Part shown: piece after piece, positions 25,797 to 35,029 of the stretch
Numbering within the stretch: the stretch's first letter is position 1
Layout of the letters: every line of letters begins with the position of its first letter
Origin: Chloroflexota bacterium
GTDB lineage: Bacteria; Chloroflexota; UBA11872
Reading direction: 5' to 3'
Assembly (NCBI GenBank): GCA_022825895.1
Contig: JAJDVX010000033.1
Coordinates: 124,001-188,000 of the forward strand
Length of the DNA: 64,000 nucleotides
The notes under the pieces: generated by a model
Databases searched by the model: none
Told to the model about the DNA's origin: nothing
Seen by the model: only the letters and a program-made list of their open reading frames with translations
Position numbers and translations under genes: made by a program

Positions 25797-27962
25797 GTGG
25801 CCACGAGCCGAAAGGCCGCCGCGCTGCCTGCGCGCGCGACGCGGCCCGAACATTGGGACATTGCGGGTTTTGGCGGCTTCATCGTGGCCGCCTTCGGCCT
25901 GCTTTCGTTCGTTGGCCTGGTCGTCGACGACGCATTGGTCGTGACGGGCGCCGCCGCAACCGTGGCCGCCGGTGTGGGCCGTGCCGCGCCGTTGGGCGCA
26001 TTGGCGGGCGCGCTGATCGGTGTGGCCGTGCTGGTCGCCGGCGCACGTCGGCGGGCCATCATCGACGTCACCCACTTCGTGGCGGCGGCCGTGTTCGTGG
26101 CGGCGCTGGCGGCAATGACCGATCTGGCCGCCGCCGTCGCCAACCAGGGACAGCCTGGCGGCGGCGGCGTGATCGGCGGGCTCATCGGGTCGGCCATTCG
26201 GACAGCGATTGGCGCCGTTCCCGCGTTCCTGGTGCTGGCCGCGGCCGCTGTACTGGCTCTTGCCTACGGCATGGCCGCGTCTCCGTGGGGCACCGAAACC
26301 GTGATGCGACCAGGACGCGTCGTCATCCGGGCCACGCGCTACCTGGGCGTCGGTTTGATGTCGGTGATTGCCGCCGCCAATGCCCGGGCGCGGCCATGGT
26401 TTTCGCCGGCACCACAGCCAGCGGATGCCCACGAGAAGGCTGATCAGGCGCGGTCGGAGGCTGAGGATGCTCCGGCGGAAGAAGACTCCGACGAAGGGCC
26501 CGCCTGGGGCCAGCAGCCGCTCATTCGCGTGGCCGACCGCATGCCGGCCGCCGCCGCGCCCCCGCAGCAGGAAGGCCGCTGGCAGCTTCCCGGCATGGAG
26601 CTATTGCTCCCCGCCGAGGACTCCGGTGAGGTTCCGGAAGACGAGATCGTCAGCAAGGCCGCCTCGATCGAGGAGACCCTGGAGTCCTTCAAGGTGCAGG
26701 TCAGGGTTGCCGAAGCCGTGCCGGGACCGGTCGTGACCCAATACCTCCTGGAGCCGGGCCCGGGCGTCAAGGTCGCGCGCATCACCGCGCTGGCCAACGA
26801 CCTGGCTCTAAAGCTGGCCGCCCGCAGCGTACGCATCGAAGCCCCGGTGCCCGGGCAGCCGTTCGTGGGGCTGGAGACGCCCAACGACAACCCGGCGGTC
26901 GTCACGCTGCGCGAGGTCATGGAGAGCCAGACCTGGGCCGCGTCTGACTCGGACATCAAAGTCGCGCTTGGTCAGGACGTCGCCGGCAACGTGCGCGTCG
27001 CCGACCTGGCCAGGATGCCGCACGTCCTGATCGCCGGCGCCACCGGGTCCGGCAAGTCGGTCTGCCTGACCTCGTTCATCACCGGCATCATGTTCAACAA
27101 GACGCCCGAGGAAATGCAGTTCGTTCTGATCGACCCCAAGATGGTCGAACTGGTGGCGTTCGAGGGCATCCCACACCTGCGCATGCCGGTCGTCACCGAT
27201 GTCAACGAGGTCGTGGACGTGCTGACCTGGGTCAGCAACGAGATGGCCCGCCGCTACCGCACGTTCAGCAAGGCTGGCGTGCGCAACCTGGCGTCCTACA
27301 ACGCGGCCCCGCCGGAGGATTCGGACGGCCCGCTGCCCAACATCGTCGTCGTGATCGACGAGCTGGCTGACCTGATGATGACGGCCCCCGGCGACGTGGA
27401 GCGGCTGCTGGCGCGCTTGGCGCAGATGGCGCGCGCCACCGGTATCCACCTGGTCATCGCGACCCAGCGTCCCTCGGTCGACGTGATTACCGGCCTGATC
27501 AAGGCCAACTTCCCCACCCGCATCTCGTTCATGGTCAGCAGCCAGGCCGACTCGCGCACCGTGCTGGATAGCGCCGGCGCCGAGCGGCTGATTGGGCGAG
27601 GCGACATGCTCTACGCACCGCCGGAGGGCGGCAAGGCGCAGCGCATCCAGGGCGCGCGCGTCACCGACGAGGAAGTTCGCGCGGTCGTCCAGCACTGGCG
27701 CGACCAGGGCGAGCCCAACCAGGTGTCCAGGCAGGAACTCCAGCAGTCGGAGGAAGACGAGGAGGACGAGATCTTCGTGGAAGCCACCGAACTGGTGATG
27801 CGCCACGACAGCGTCACGCCCGACCAGTTGGCGCGTGAACTCGGCATCGGCCGCTCGCTGGCCCTCAAGCTGGGGCACCGGCTGGAAGAAGAAGGCTTCG
27901 TCGGCCCGCCGCTTCCGCAGTCGCTGCGACGGCCCGTTCTTCAGCGCCAACCCGCCGACTAA
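25797..27962 (+). CDS. ftsK: DNA translocase FtsK/SpoIIIE
   Basis: 721 aa from a GTG with GAGGAGG upstream. About four membrane helices in residues 20-165, a Pro/Glu-rich linker (DAPAEEDSDEGPAWGQQ), alpha domain, then the motor with Walker A GATGSGKSV at about 415-423, Walker B IVVVIDELADLMM and LVIATQRPSVDVITGLIKANFPTRI. The last 60 residues (FVEATELVMRHDSVTPDQLARELGIGRSLALKLGHRLEEEGFVG) are the gamma winged-helix domain that reads orienting DNA sequences. It pumps chromosome termini through the division septum. Confidence 0.95.
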   Translation: MATSRKAAALPARATRPEHWDIAGFGGFIVAAFGLLSFVGLVVDDALVVTGAAATVAAGVGRAAPLGALAGALIGVAVLVAGARRRAIIDVTHFVAAAVFVAALAAMTDLAAAVANQGQPGGGGVIGGLIGSAIRTAIGAVPAFLVLAAAAVLALAYGMAASPWGTETVMRPGRVVIRATRYLGVGLMSVIAAANARARPWFSPAPQPADAHEKADQARSEAEDAPAEEDSDEGPAWGQQPLIRVADRMPAAAAPPQQEGRWQLPGMELLLPAEDSGEVPEDEIVSKAASIEETLESFKVQVRVAEAVPGPVVTQYLLEPGPGVKVARITALANDLALKLAARSVRIEAPVPGQPFVGLETPNDNPAVVTLREVMESQTWAASDSDIKVALGQDVAGNVRVADLARMPHVLIAGATGSGKSVCLTSFITGIMFNKTPEEMQFVLIDPKMVELVAFEGIPHLRMPVVTDVNEVVDVLTWVSNEMARRYRTFSKAGVRNLASYNAAPPEDSDGPLPNIVVVIDELADLMMTAPGDVERLLARLAQMARATGIHLVIATQRPSVDVITGLIKANFPTRISFMVSSQADSRTVLDSAGAERLIGRGDMLYAPPEGGKAQRIQGARVTDEEVRAVVQHWRDQGEPNQVSRQELQQSEEDEEDEIFVEATELVMRHDSVTPDQLARELGIGRSLALKLGHRLEEEGFVGPPLPQSLRRPVLQRQPAD

Positions 27963-28028
27963 GCCGCGGATCCCAACCGTGGCCGAGGCTGCGCCCGGCC
28001 TGGGCTCTTTGGGGCCGAGCCGCGCCGC

Positions 28029-28877
28029 TTAGCCCACGGGCACTCTGGCGCGCGCCCTGCTCGTTGACTTGCCCGGAACCATCACCCCCGGCAACAGCAC
28101 TTCCAGGCGCTTTCTCGCCCGGCCTTCGGCGGCGGCTGCCAGGTAGGCCACGCCCTGCCGGCCCATCTCCTCTTTCTCGAAGGTCACCGCCGTCAGTGGC
28201 GGCGTGGTGTGCTCGGTGGCCGCGGGGGCGTTGAGCTGCACGAACGTGGTCCCAAGGACGGAAACGTCGTCCGGAACAGCCACGCCCGCCTCGGTCAGCG
28301 TCCGCAGCGCCGCCAGCGCCATGGGCAGGTTCTGCACGTAGATGGCGTCCGGCAGGTCGCCACGCGCCAGGATGGCTTCCGCCGCGTCCTGGCCGGTCGT
28401 CGCGACCTTTGCTCCGAAATAGATGTCAGTGTCGTCCAGCGGATGCCCGGCGGCCGCCGCCGCGTCCCGAACCCCGGCGAAGCGGGAGCCGTGATAGCTG
28501 TCCAGGTTTGCAGGGTCGCCAGGCAGCACCACCGCCAGCCGCTCGTGTCCCAGGTCCAGCAGATGCCGGGCCGCCGTGCCCCCGATGTCGTGATTGTCCG
28601 GAGCCACCCACGCACAGCCGGGCGCGACGCGCTCGCATACGACCGATGGCCGGGAGTGCCCGCGCAGGAACTCGAGGTCCGCCTGACCCGTGGCGAAGGC
28701 CAGCAAGCCATTGACCTCCGGCGCGCGCTCGGCCGCATCCGCCAGCGAGCCTTCGGGGAACTGGTGGATGCTCAGCCCATGTCCGCCGCGCGCGGCCTCA
28801 AGCTGGGCGTGATACAGCGCCACGCTGTAGGCGCCGGGATCAAAGCCTTCGCTGTAGAACACTCCGATATGCGCCAT
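28029..28877 (-). CDS. LacI-type effector-binding domain protein lacking a DNA-binding domain
   Basis: 282 aa. HIGVFYSEGFDPGAYSVALYHAQLEAARGGHGLSI, VNGLLAFATGQAD, VAPDNHDIGGTAARHLLDLGHERLAVVLP, RFAGVRDAAAAAGH and AIYVQNLPMALAALRTLTEAGVAVPDDVSVLG follow the periplasmic-binding-protein-like core of LacI/GalR regulators. The usual 50-residue N-terminal HTH and hinge are absent, and the upstream frame, which lies over the MFS gene, does not read as one. It may be a decayed regulator or a cytoplasmic sugar-binding subunit. The neighbours are sugar genes. Start at the ATG at 28877; Shine-Dalgarno weak. Confidence 0.7.
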   Translation of the reverse strand: MAHIGVFYSEGFDPGAYSVALYHAQLEAARGGHGLSIHQFPEGSLADAAERAPEVNGLLAFATGQADLEFLRGHSRPSVVCERVAPGCAWVAPDNHDIGGTAARHLLDLGHERLAVVLPGDPANLDSYHGSRFAGVRDAAAAAGHPLDDTDIYFGAKVATTGQDAAEAILARGDLPDAIYVQNLPMALAALRTLTEAGVAVPDDVSVLGTTFVQLNAPAATEHTTPPLTAVTFEKEEMGRQGVAYLAAAAEGRARKRLEVLLPGVMVPGKSTSRARARVPVG

Positions 28878-28912
28878 CCGTCGGTACCCCGTCGAACCCG
28901 ATCCGCCGCAGT

Positions 28913-30169
28913 CTACGCGGCTCGTCGCAGGGTGGGGCGCATGAGCCACACGGCCCCGAACACCGTGGTCACCACCACCACGCCGAGGAGGGTGGCGGCC
29001 TGGATGCCGGCCGACTCGGCGATGGCGCCGATGATCAGTGCGCCGATTGGCGACAGGCCGATGAAGGTGATGGTGTTCAGGCTCATCACGCGGCCGTAGT
29101 AGGCCTCGGTGGCTTCCAGTTGCAGCATCGTGCGCACGCTGGCGGAGAAGAAGGTATTCAGCATCCCCACGAGCACCAGCAACACGAGTGACAGGCCGAA
29201 GGACGTCGAGGCCGCGAAGCCCGCCAGCGCCGCCAGGTAACCCGCCACGGATATTCCGGCCAGCCGTCCGTTCGCCGGCAGCCAGTTGCCGCTGGCCACC
29301 AGGAAGGCGCCCATCACCGCGCCTAAGCCCGGCGCGGCAACCAGCCAACCCAGGCCGGTAACGTCCGCGAACAGCACCTCCCTGGCGAAGACCGGCGCCA
29401 GCTGCTGGAACGAGCGGCCGAACAGGCTGGCGACGGCCGACACCAGCAGCACCAGCACGATCAACTCGCGGCTGAACGCGAACCGCAGGCCGTCGCGGAC
29501 CGTATTGAGGACGGCCTCGGGCGGGCGCGGCCTGAATCGTGGCAGCCGCATCAGCGCCAGGGCCGCGAAGACCGGCAGGGTCGTGGCGGCGTTGATGAAG
29601 AGAACGCCGGCGGCGCCGATCACCGGCACCAGCAAGCCGGCGATCGACGGTCCGATGAGCGCGCCGCCGGTGAACACCACGGCGTTGAGCGCAATGGCCT
29701 TGCGCAGGTCCTCACGCGGAACCAGCGCGGGCACGATGGCCTGGCGGGTCGGTTGGTCGAACGCCCCGGCGACCGAGGCCAGCATGGCGATGACGGCGAA
29801 GTGCCACACCTGCGCCACGTCGGCGGCCACCACGATCGCCAGGATCAGGCCCAGGAGCGCCTGGCTGACCTGGGTGATCCACAACAGCGCGCGGCGGTCC
29901 ATCCGGTCGGCTACGACGCCGCCAAAGAAGGGCAGCACCACCATCGGCACGCCGCGCGCCGCGGCCACCATCCCTACCCAGAAGGCCGAGCGCGTCATCT
30001 CGTCGGTCAGCCACCCGACCACCATGATCTGCATCCAGGTTCCCGAGTGCGAAATCACCAGGCTGAACCAGAACAGCGCAAAGTTGCGGTGTCCAAGCAC
30101 GCCTAGCCGCGGCCATTGGAGCCACGCAGGCGTCGGTCGCGCGGCCCGTGAAGTCCGCCGTGGGCTCAT
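28913..30169 (-). CDS. MFS transporter (MFS_3/EntS-like)
   Basis: 418 aa with about 11-12 hydrophobic helices. LGHRNFALFWFSLVISHSGTWMQIMVVGWL is the opening typical of the MFS_3 family, GGVVADRMDRRALLW is the loop 2-3 MFS motif, and GAFDQPTRQAIVPALVPREDLRKAIALNAVVFTGGALIGPSIAGLL is highly characteristic of this family. These are drug/siderophore-type exporters and their substrates are not predictable. A second member is encoded at 35030-36340. Downstream (minus strand), 35 bp from the LacI-like gene, with which it may be co-transcribed. Confidence 0.85.
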   Translation of the reverse strand: MSPRRTSRAARPTPAWLQWPRLGVLGHRNFALFWFSLVISHSGTWMQIMVVGWLTDEMTRSAFWVGMVAAARGVPMVVLPFFGGVVADRMDRRALLWITQVSQALLGLILAIVVAADVAQVWHFAVIAMLASVAGAFDQPTRQAIVPALVPREDLRKAIALNAVVFTGGALIGPSIAGLLVPVIGAAGVLFINAATTLPVFAALALMRLPRFRPRPPEAVLNTVRDGLRFAFSRELIVLVLLVSAVASLFGRSFQQLAPVFAREVLFADVTGLGWLVAAPGLGAVMGAFLVASGNWLPANGRLAGISVAGYLAALAGFAASTSFGLSLVLLVLVGMLNTFFSASVRTMLQLEATEAYYGRVMSLNTITFIGLSPIGALIIGAIAESAGIQAATLLGVVVVTTVFGAVWLMRPTLRRAA

Positions 30170-30279
30170 GTTGGTACGCCGCGCTCGTGTCGAGTCAGGG
30201 AACCATATCGGTCGGAATCGCTGGGCGAACCATTGGCGACCTGGCGCACGCCACGCATCGGCCTCGCGGACAGCCTGAC

Positions 30280-32685
30280 TTAGACACCGCTCGGAGGTAC
30301 CGGCTCAAAGTCCGGTATCGGCAGCGGTTCGTGAACGAACACTGCGGGCGCGCTGAATGTGTTCTGCACCACCCGCCCGTCCGGGTAGATCTCCAGCCGC
30401 TGACTGCGGTCACCCAGCGCGAAGGTAATCGCCTGTTCGAGTTCGCGGCCGTACACGGACTCGAACGCCGCGGCCAGGACCGCCTCGTTGGGGCCGTAGA
30501 CGTTGATCCAGAAGTCGTTGCCGGCTTGCACCACCAGCGGGTGGGGCTGGTCGTTGTACATGAACGCCAACGTGGTCGTCGTGCCCTCCGCGGCCGTTGC
30601 CAACCACGCGTCGCCGCCGAGGTTGACCGTGTCAGCCGTCGGCTGCCCCGCACTGTCGAGAAGACCCAGATCGCCCTCGGGCCGCATCCATTCCACCGCA
30701 ACCTGGGCAAAGCGTTGCAACATTTCGCTGTCCCGATCCGTGGCGTTCCAGTACACGATCTGCACCTCGTCGGGCAGCGCGGCCAACACCGGGTCAACGG
30801 TGCGGTCGGTAGCCATGCTGACCACCAGGTCATAGCCGGCCAATGCGTCCGCCGTGGCCTGGTCAGCGGTCATGAAATCGGCCTGCGGCACGTAACGCCG
30901 CAACGTGTGGCGAATGTGCAGTCGCTGGCTTTCGAATAGCCCATCGGTGTGCGTCGCAAAGGCGTCAGCCGGGTCTCCAATAATGACGGCCCGCGGCAGG
31001 TCGTCGGCCCGCTTCTCAGCCAGTTCCGCCAGTTGCGCCTGCGCCAGTTCGTAGCGGCGCCATTGGTAGGTGTCGTCGGGAAAGAGGTGCGAACCTTCCC
31101 AGAATTCGTTCCAGCTATAGATGAACACAAGGCTTGGCCTGGTGTTCGCGGCCAGCCAGGCGGTTTCCTGCAGGTACCGGTTGTCGTCCCGGACCACGCG
31201 TTGCAGCCCGTCGCGCGCGGCGACGCCGCGGTTATCGAAGATATAGTTCCAGGTCACCACGTGATGCCCGAACTGCCACTGCGGCGTGTCCACCACGAAG
31301 TTGAACGGCGCGTAGTCGTCCGGCCAGCGCTCGAACGCCAACTCCTGGACGCGTGATGAGGCCGACCAGTCGAAGATCACGTCCACGTCCAGGGCGGCCT
31401 CGACGCGCCGTACCAGCTCGGTAAAGAACCAGGTCCAGGCCTCGGTGTCTTCCAAAACGTCGGGAAAGCCGTAGGCGTAGACGATCACGGGCAGCTGGCC
31501 GTCGGCGTCGTAGAGCCAGAGGTCTCGCGGAATTCCCTGGTAGAAGGCGATGACTTCGTCCGCGATCTTGCTGAGGCTTTCGGCGTCGGCGGCGATATAG
31601 GCGCGGTCGCTCAATACGGCCTGGCCGCCCGCGTGCAGCAGCTCCCAGTCGTAGAACAACCCGATCCGCAGGTCGTGGCGGCGCAGCGAGTCCAACACCA
31701 CGTCGGTGGGGGTCAGGCTGTCGCCGGTGAGATACCACTCCCACATCACGCCGTCGACGCCCAGGTCGCGGATCAGCCGGAAGTTGGCGTCGTAGTAGGT
31801 GGGCGATCCGACCTGCTCCCGCGTGATCCCAATCCGGTCCCAGGACAACTGGTGAGTGAAATACTCGGTTGGCAGATAGTCGTGGTCCCACCAGTCAAAG
31901 AACTGCACCACGCTGACCGGGCGTGGCGGCAGCCGGTAGTCCGGGCCGTGCGGGACAGTCGCGCGCCGCGGGATGAGCGACGTGCCTTTCAGGAATTCGA
32001 AAATGTCCACGCGACGCGGGGCGGCGTCCACGTCGGGCGCGTAGGTCCAGGCCGCTCGCTGGGCCCGTAACGCGTAGACGCCATCAGCCTCGGCCAGGGC
32101 CAGCGGAAGCCCGTGGACCAGGATGGCCGCGGCGTCGTTGCCCAGGACCGCGCCCGCCGTATAGAACGCCTGGCGCAGCGCGTTGCGCCAGGGCTCGGCC
32201 CCCTCCAGCAGTGCCAGGTGCCGCTGCTGGACCTCCGGCCAGGCCAAACCGGAGTTGCCCGACCAGTCGGCGGACGCCGGGATTCCGAAATCGCTGAGCA
32301 GTTGGCCGTCATAGCCGTTCGAAGCCAGCAGGTCCATGACGTTAGCCACGGAGATGCCGCGGTCGGGATCCCAGCGCAGCATGCCGCGCTCAAAGAGTTG
32401 GGCAACCTGGCCCTGGTACGGAAAACGTCGCGACACCGGGGCGCCAAACGTTAGTTCGCCCCCAAGGTCCCGCCACGACGACCAGAGGCGGACGTCTTCG
32501 AAGTCGGTCACCGCGAACCCCCGGACCGGCGCTTCGGTCGCAAAGAAGGCGGCGTCCGTGCTCGGGACGGCTTGCTCAGACGACTGAACGCCGGACGACG
32601 TGGTTGCCGCCAGCGCAAGGAAGATCCCGAGCAGGGCCAGGCGCAGAGTCCCAGCCATTTGCGGCCAGCCGACGAGGGCCGTCAT
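30280..32685 (-). CDS. Secreted GH99-like/DUF5010-type protein with N-terminal LGFP-like motif
   Basis: 801 aa (alternative start at 32658). N-terminal signal peptide with core LALLGIFLALAATTSSG. Residues about 70-115 carry ELTFGAPVSRRF...GQVAQLFERGMLRWDPDRG, resembling LGFP units. The central domain has GVDGVMWEWYLTGDSL, PVIVYAYGFPDVLEDTEAWTWFFTELVRRVE and FIYSWNEFWEGSHLFPDDTYQWRRYELAQ. The W-N-E-x-x-E-G-x-H/S motif is typical of GH99-like/GH71-like barrels acting on polysaccharides. The C-terminal part (about 560-800) is a Rossmann-like plus beta region that I cannot name. Probable role: extracellular polysaccharide hydrolysis; substrate unknown. Confidence 0.6.
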   Translation of the reverse strand: MTALVGWPQMAGTLRLALLGIFLALAATTSSGVQSSEQAVPSTDAAFFATEAPVRGFAVTDFEDVRLWSSWRDLGGELTFGAPVSRRFPYQGQVAQLFERGMLRWDPDRGISVANVMDLLASNGYDGQLLSDFGIPASADWSGNSGLAWPEVQQRHLALLEGAEPWRNALRQAFYTAGAVLGNDAAAILVHGLPLALAEADGVYALRAQRAAWTYAPDVDAAPRRVDIFEFLKGTSLIPRRATVPHGPDYRLPPRPVSVVQFFDWWDHDYLPTEYFTHQLSWDRIGITREQVGSPTYYDANFRLIRDLGVDGVMWEWYLTGDSLTPTDVVLDSLRRHDLRIGLFYDWELLHAGGQAVLSDRAYIAADAESLSKIADEVIAFYQGIPRDLWLYDADGQLPVIVYAYGFPDVLEDTEAWTWFFTELVRRVEAALDVDVIFDWSASSRVQELAFERWPDDYAPFNFVVDTPQWQFGHHVVTWNYIFDNRGVAARDGLQRVVRDDNRYLQETAWLAANTRPSLVFIYSWNEFWEGSHLFPDDTYQWRRYELAQAQLAELAEKRADDLPRAVIIGDPADAFATHTDGLFESQRLHIRHTLRRYVPQADFMTADQATADALAGYDLVVSMATDRTVDPVLAALPDEVQIVYWNATDRDSEMLQRFAQVAVEWMRPEGDLGLLDSAGQPTADTVNLGGDAWLATAAEGTTTTLAFMYNDQPHPLVVQAGNDFWINVYGPNEAVLAAAFESVYGRELEQAITFALGDRSQRLEIYPDGRVVQNTFSAPAVFVHEPLPIPDFEPVPPSGV

Positions 32686-32733
32686 AACCGGGGCAACGGC
32701 ACGACCCGTTGGGCCCCTGTGGCCCTTGGCGGC

Positions 32734-33786
32734 TTACTCAAGCGGAATGCTGACCCGCCGCCCCTCCCGAGCGGACCGCGTGGCCGCCTCCATGAACTCC
32801 ATGTACTTGAACGCGCGCGCGAAGCTGGGCGCCAGCCCGGTGTCGTGGCTGCCGCTGCGGATGGCGTCGATGAAATCCGTTTCCACGTTCGGGTCGTAAT
32901 GCTCGTCGGCCGGGATGTCGATGGGCGACAGCTCGTCTTCGCCCGCCTTCGCGCCGGCGATGGTGTCGTGGTCGAAGTCGTAGACCAGGGTCCCCTCGTC
33001 GCCGTAGAGCCAGACCTCGGTGGCCGGCTCGTGATGCGCCAGGCCCGACCACTGGTAGACGTAGTCGGCGCCCGACACCAGCTCGCCCATGGCGGTGAAC
33101 GAGTCCGGCACCCGAACGGCCTCGAATGCGTCGGTCTCCGCGTTGCGGCGTTCCTTGATGTGGACCTTGGTCATCGCCTGCACGTCGCGCTCCGGACCCA
33201 CCCAGCGCTGCAGGGCTTCCACCATGATCCCCACGTTCATCACGTTGTAACCGCTGATGTCGAAGTCGTGCCGCCAGTGCAGGATGTCGTTGGTCACGGC
33301 CGTGTCGCCGAACGACGACATTCGCACCTGGCGCAGTGCGCCGGGGAAGCGGTCCACCTTCAGCAGGCGCAGCATCGTGCGGTCGCCGGCTACACCAATC
33401 CCCGGCGGACACACGGCCGCCACCAGTGATGGATTCCGCTCGGCCGCCTCCAGCATCTCGCGCGCCTCGGCCAGGTTGCGCGCCATCCGCGCCTGGCAGA
33501 ACACGTGCTTGCCGGCATCAAGCGCAGCCACCGACACCAGGGCGTGCAAGTAAGGCGTGGCCCCGATCCAAACGACGTCCACCTCGGGGTGCTCCACCAC
33601 CTCGCGCCAGTTCCCCAGCACGTTCGGCACGTTGTATTCGGCGGCGAACGCCTCGGCCGTTTCGCGGCGCCGGTTCGTCACGGCCACGAAGGCGATGTCG
33701 TCTACATCCGCCAGGTTTGGCATGTGCCGCGTGCGCACGATGTCGCCCGCGCCGACGATGCCGATGCCGAGGCTGCCATTCGACAT
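32734..33786 (-). CDS. Gfo/Idh/MocA-family oxidoreductase (EKP motif lost)
   Basis: 350 aa from the ATG at 33786 with AGGAA upstream. The Rossmann start GIGIVGAGDIVRTRHMPNL binds NAD(P), and EVDVVWIGATPYLHALVSVAALDAGKHVFC is the family pattern. Where nearly all members have E-K-P, this protein reads Q98-A99-R100 (GKHVFCQARMARNLAEA), so the catalytic Lys is missing. The C-terminal beta-sheet domain includes GYNVMNVGIMVEALQRWVG. The gene is 48 bp downstream of nothing but divergent from the second family member at 33949, with 162 bp between them. Probably a sugar or sugar-acid dehydrogenase-type protein; activity uncertain. Confidence 0.85.
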   Translation of the reverse strand: MSNGSLGIGIVGAGDIVRTRHMPNLADVDDIAFVAVTNRRRETAEAFAAEYNVPNVLGNWREVVEHPEVDVVWIGATPYLHALVSVAALDAGKHVFCQARMARNLAEAREMLEAAERNPSLVAAVCPPGIGVAGDRTMLRLLKVDRFPGALRQVRMSSFGDTAVTNDILHWRHDFDISGYNVMNVGIMVEALQRWVGPERDVQAMTKVHIKERRNAETDAFEAVRVPDSFTAMGELVSGADYVYQWSGLAHHEPATEVWLYGDEGTLVYDFDHDTIAGAKAGEDELSPIDIPADEHYDPNVETDFIDAIRSGSHDTGLAPSFARAFKYMEFMEAATRSAREGRRVSIPLE

Positions 33787-33948
33787 GTGAGTTCCTGAAT
33801 CGGGGAATCCCTGCCGCGGCATCATGGCACGCCCCGCACCGGTTCGCGTACCGCGCGTCCGCCGTCCAGAATGTGTGCATTGGCACGTTCCAATCGACGA
33901 CCGGCATTCGGACCCGCCGATCCGTCCAGAAGCGCCTGAGAGAGCCGT

Positions 33949-34935
33949 ATGACCGATCCCACGTCCGCCCCACTGCGCGTCGCCATCGTTGGCAGCGGCG
34001 GTATGGCCGTGGCTCGTGCCGAGCGCATTGCGGCGCGCTCCGACATGGACCTCGCGGTCATCGCTGGTCGAAATCCCGAGACTCGCGCCGCGCTGGCGGA
34101 GCGATTCGGCGTCGAGCACACGCAGGACTGGGAATCCACCGTTGCGCGTGCGGACGTGGACGCGGTCATCGTCACCACCCACCCCGACACGCACGCCCCG
34201 ATGGGCGCGGCGGCCCTGGCGGCCGGCAAACACCTCTTCAGCGAGTCCCCATTAGCGCTATCGCCCCTCGACGCGTCCCGGCTACTCCGCCTGGCCGATC
34301 AAAGCGACCTGGTCATTCGCGTCGGCCACACCAGCCCGCTCCGTCCGGGTCCGCGCCTGGTCCGCGAACAGGTCGCCGCGCTCGGCGGCGCGCTACACGA
34401 CGACCTGGTCGTCCACTTTCCGCATGACCTCCGTGCCGGCCGCGACGCCGGGTTCGACCAGCGCATCAGCGGGCACCCGCTCGTCTACGCCATCCTCCTG
34501 GGATACCCCGCCATCTACGGCCGCGGGCCGATCACCCACATCGCCGCCGCTGTGACCCAGGAACCTGCGGGCCATGTCTTCGACCGGGCCGTGGCGGTCG
34601 TCAACCTGCGCTTCCAGGACGGCGGTCTGGCAACCATCACCTACCGTCGCGGCTTCGACGGTGATGCCGAGTCGGGCCGCAAGGTCGTCTGCCGGCACGG
34701 AGTGGTCGACTTCAGCGATGCCGCCGATCACATCGGCGTGACTGACGCCGACGGGCCACGGATGCTGCTGATTCCCGACGGAGACCCCTGGGACGACGAG
34801 TTGAGAGAGTTCGTCGCCGCCATTCGCCAGGGCCGCCACATGTCCGTCTCCGCGCGGGAAGCCGCAAGGGTCGTCGACATCATCGACGCCGCCCGCCGGT
34901 CGGCCGACGCCGGTTCAGCCTTCGCCGAAATCTGA
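33949..34935 (+). CDS. Gfo/Idh/MocA-family oxidoreductase (EKP changed to ESP)
   Basis: 328 aa. Nucleotide-binding RVAIVGSGGMAVARAERIAA at residues 10-30, DVDAVIVTTHPDTHAPMGAAALAAGKHLFSESPLALSP at about 69-106. The motif that is normally E-K-P reads E99-S100-P101, so the conserved Lys is Ser. C-terminal domain with HDLRAGRDAGFDQRISGHPLVYAILLGYPAIYG. Divergent from the first paralogue at 32734. The pair likely act in the same sugar pathway as the isomerase and SDR downstream; chemistry uncertain because of the lost Lys. Confidence 0.85.
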   Translation: MTDPTSAPLRVAIVGSGGMAVARAERIAARSDMDLAVIAGRNPETRAALAERFGVEHTQDWESTVARADVDAVIVTTHPDTHAPMGAAALAAGKHLFSESPLALSPLDASRLLRLADQSDLVIRVGHTSPLRPGPRLVREQVAALGGALHDDLVVHFPHDLRAGRDAGFDQRISGHPLVYAILLGYPAIYGRGPITHIAAAVTQEPAGHVFDRAVAVVNLRFQDGGLATITYRRGFDGDAESGRKVVCRHGVVDFSDAADHIGVTDADGPRMLLIPDGDPWDDELREFVAAIRQGRHMSVSAREAARVVDIIDAARRSADAGSAFAEI

Positions 34936-35029
34936 TCCGCCAGTTGGAGCGCGCGCCAATCGTCAATCATGCGCAAAGGCGGGGCCTGATCTCGGGTTTT
35001 CGCCGGGAGGACCCGCGCAGGCTCGACCC

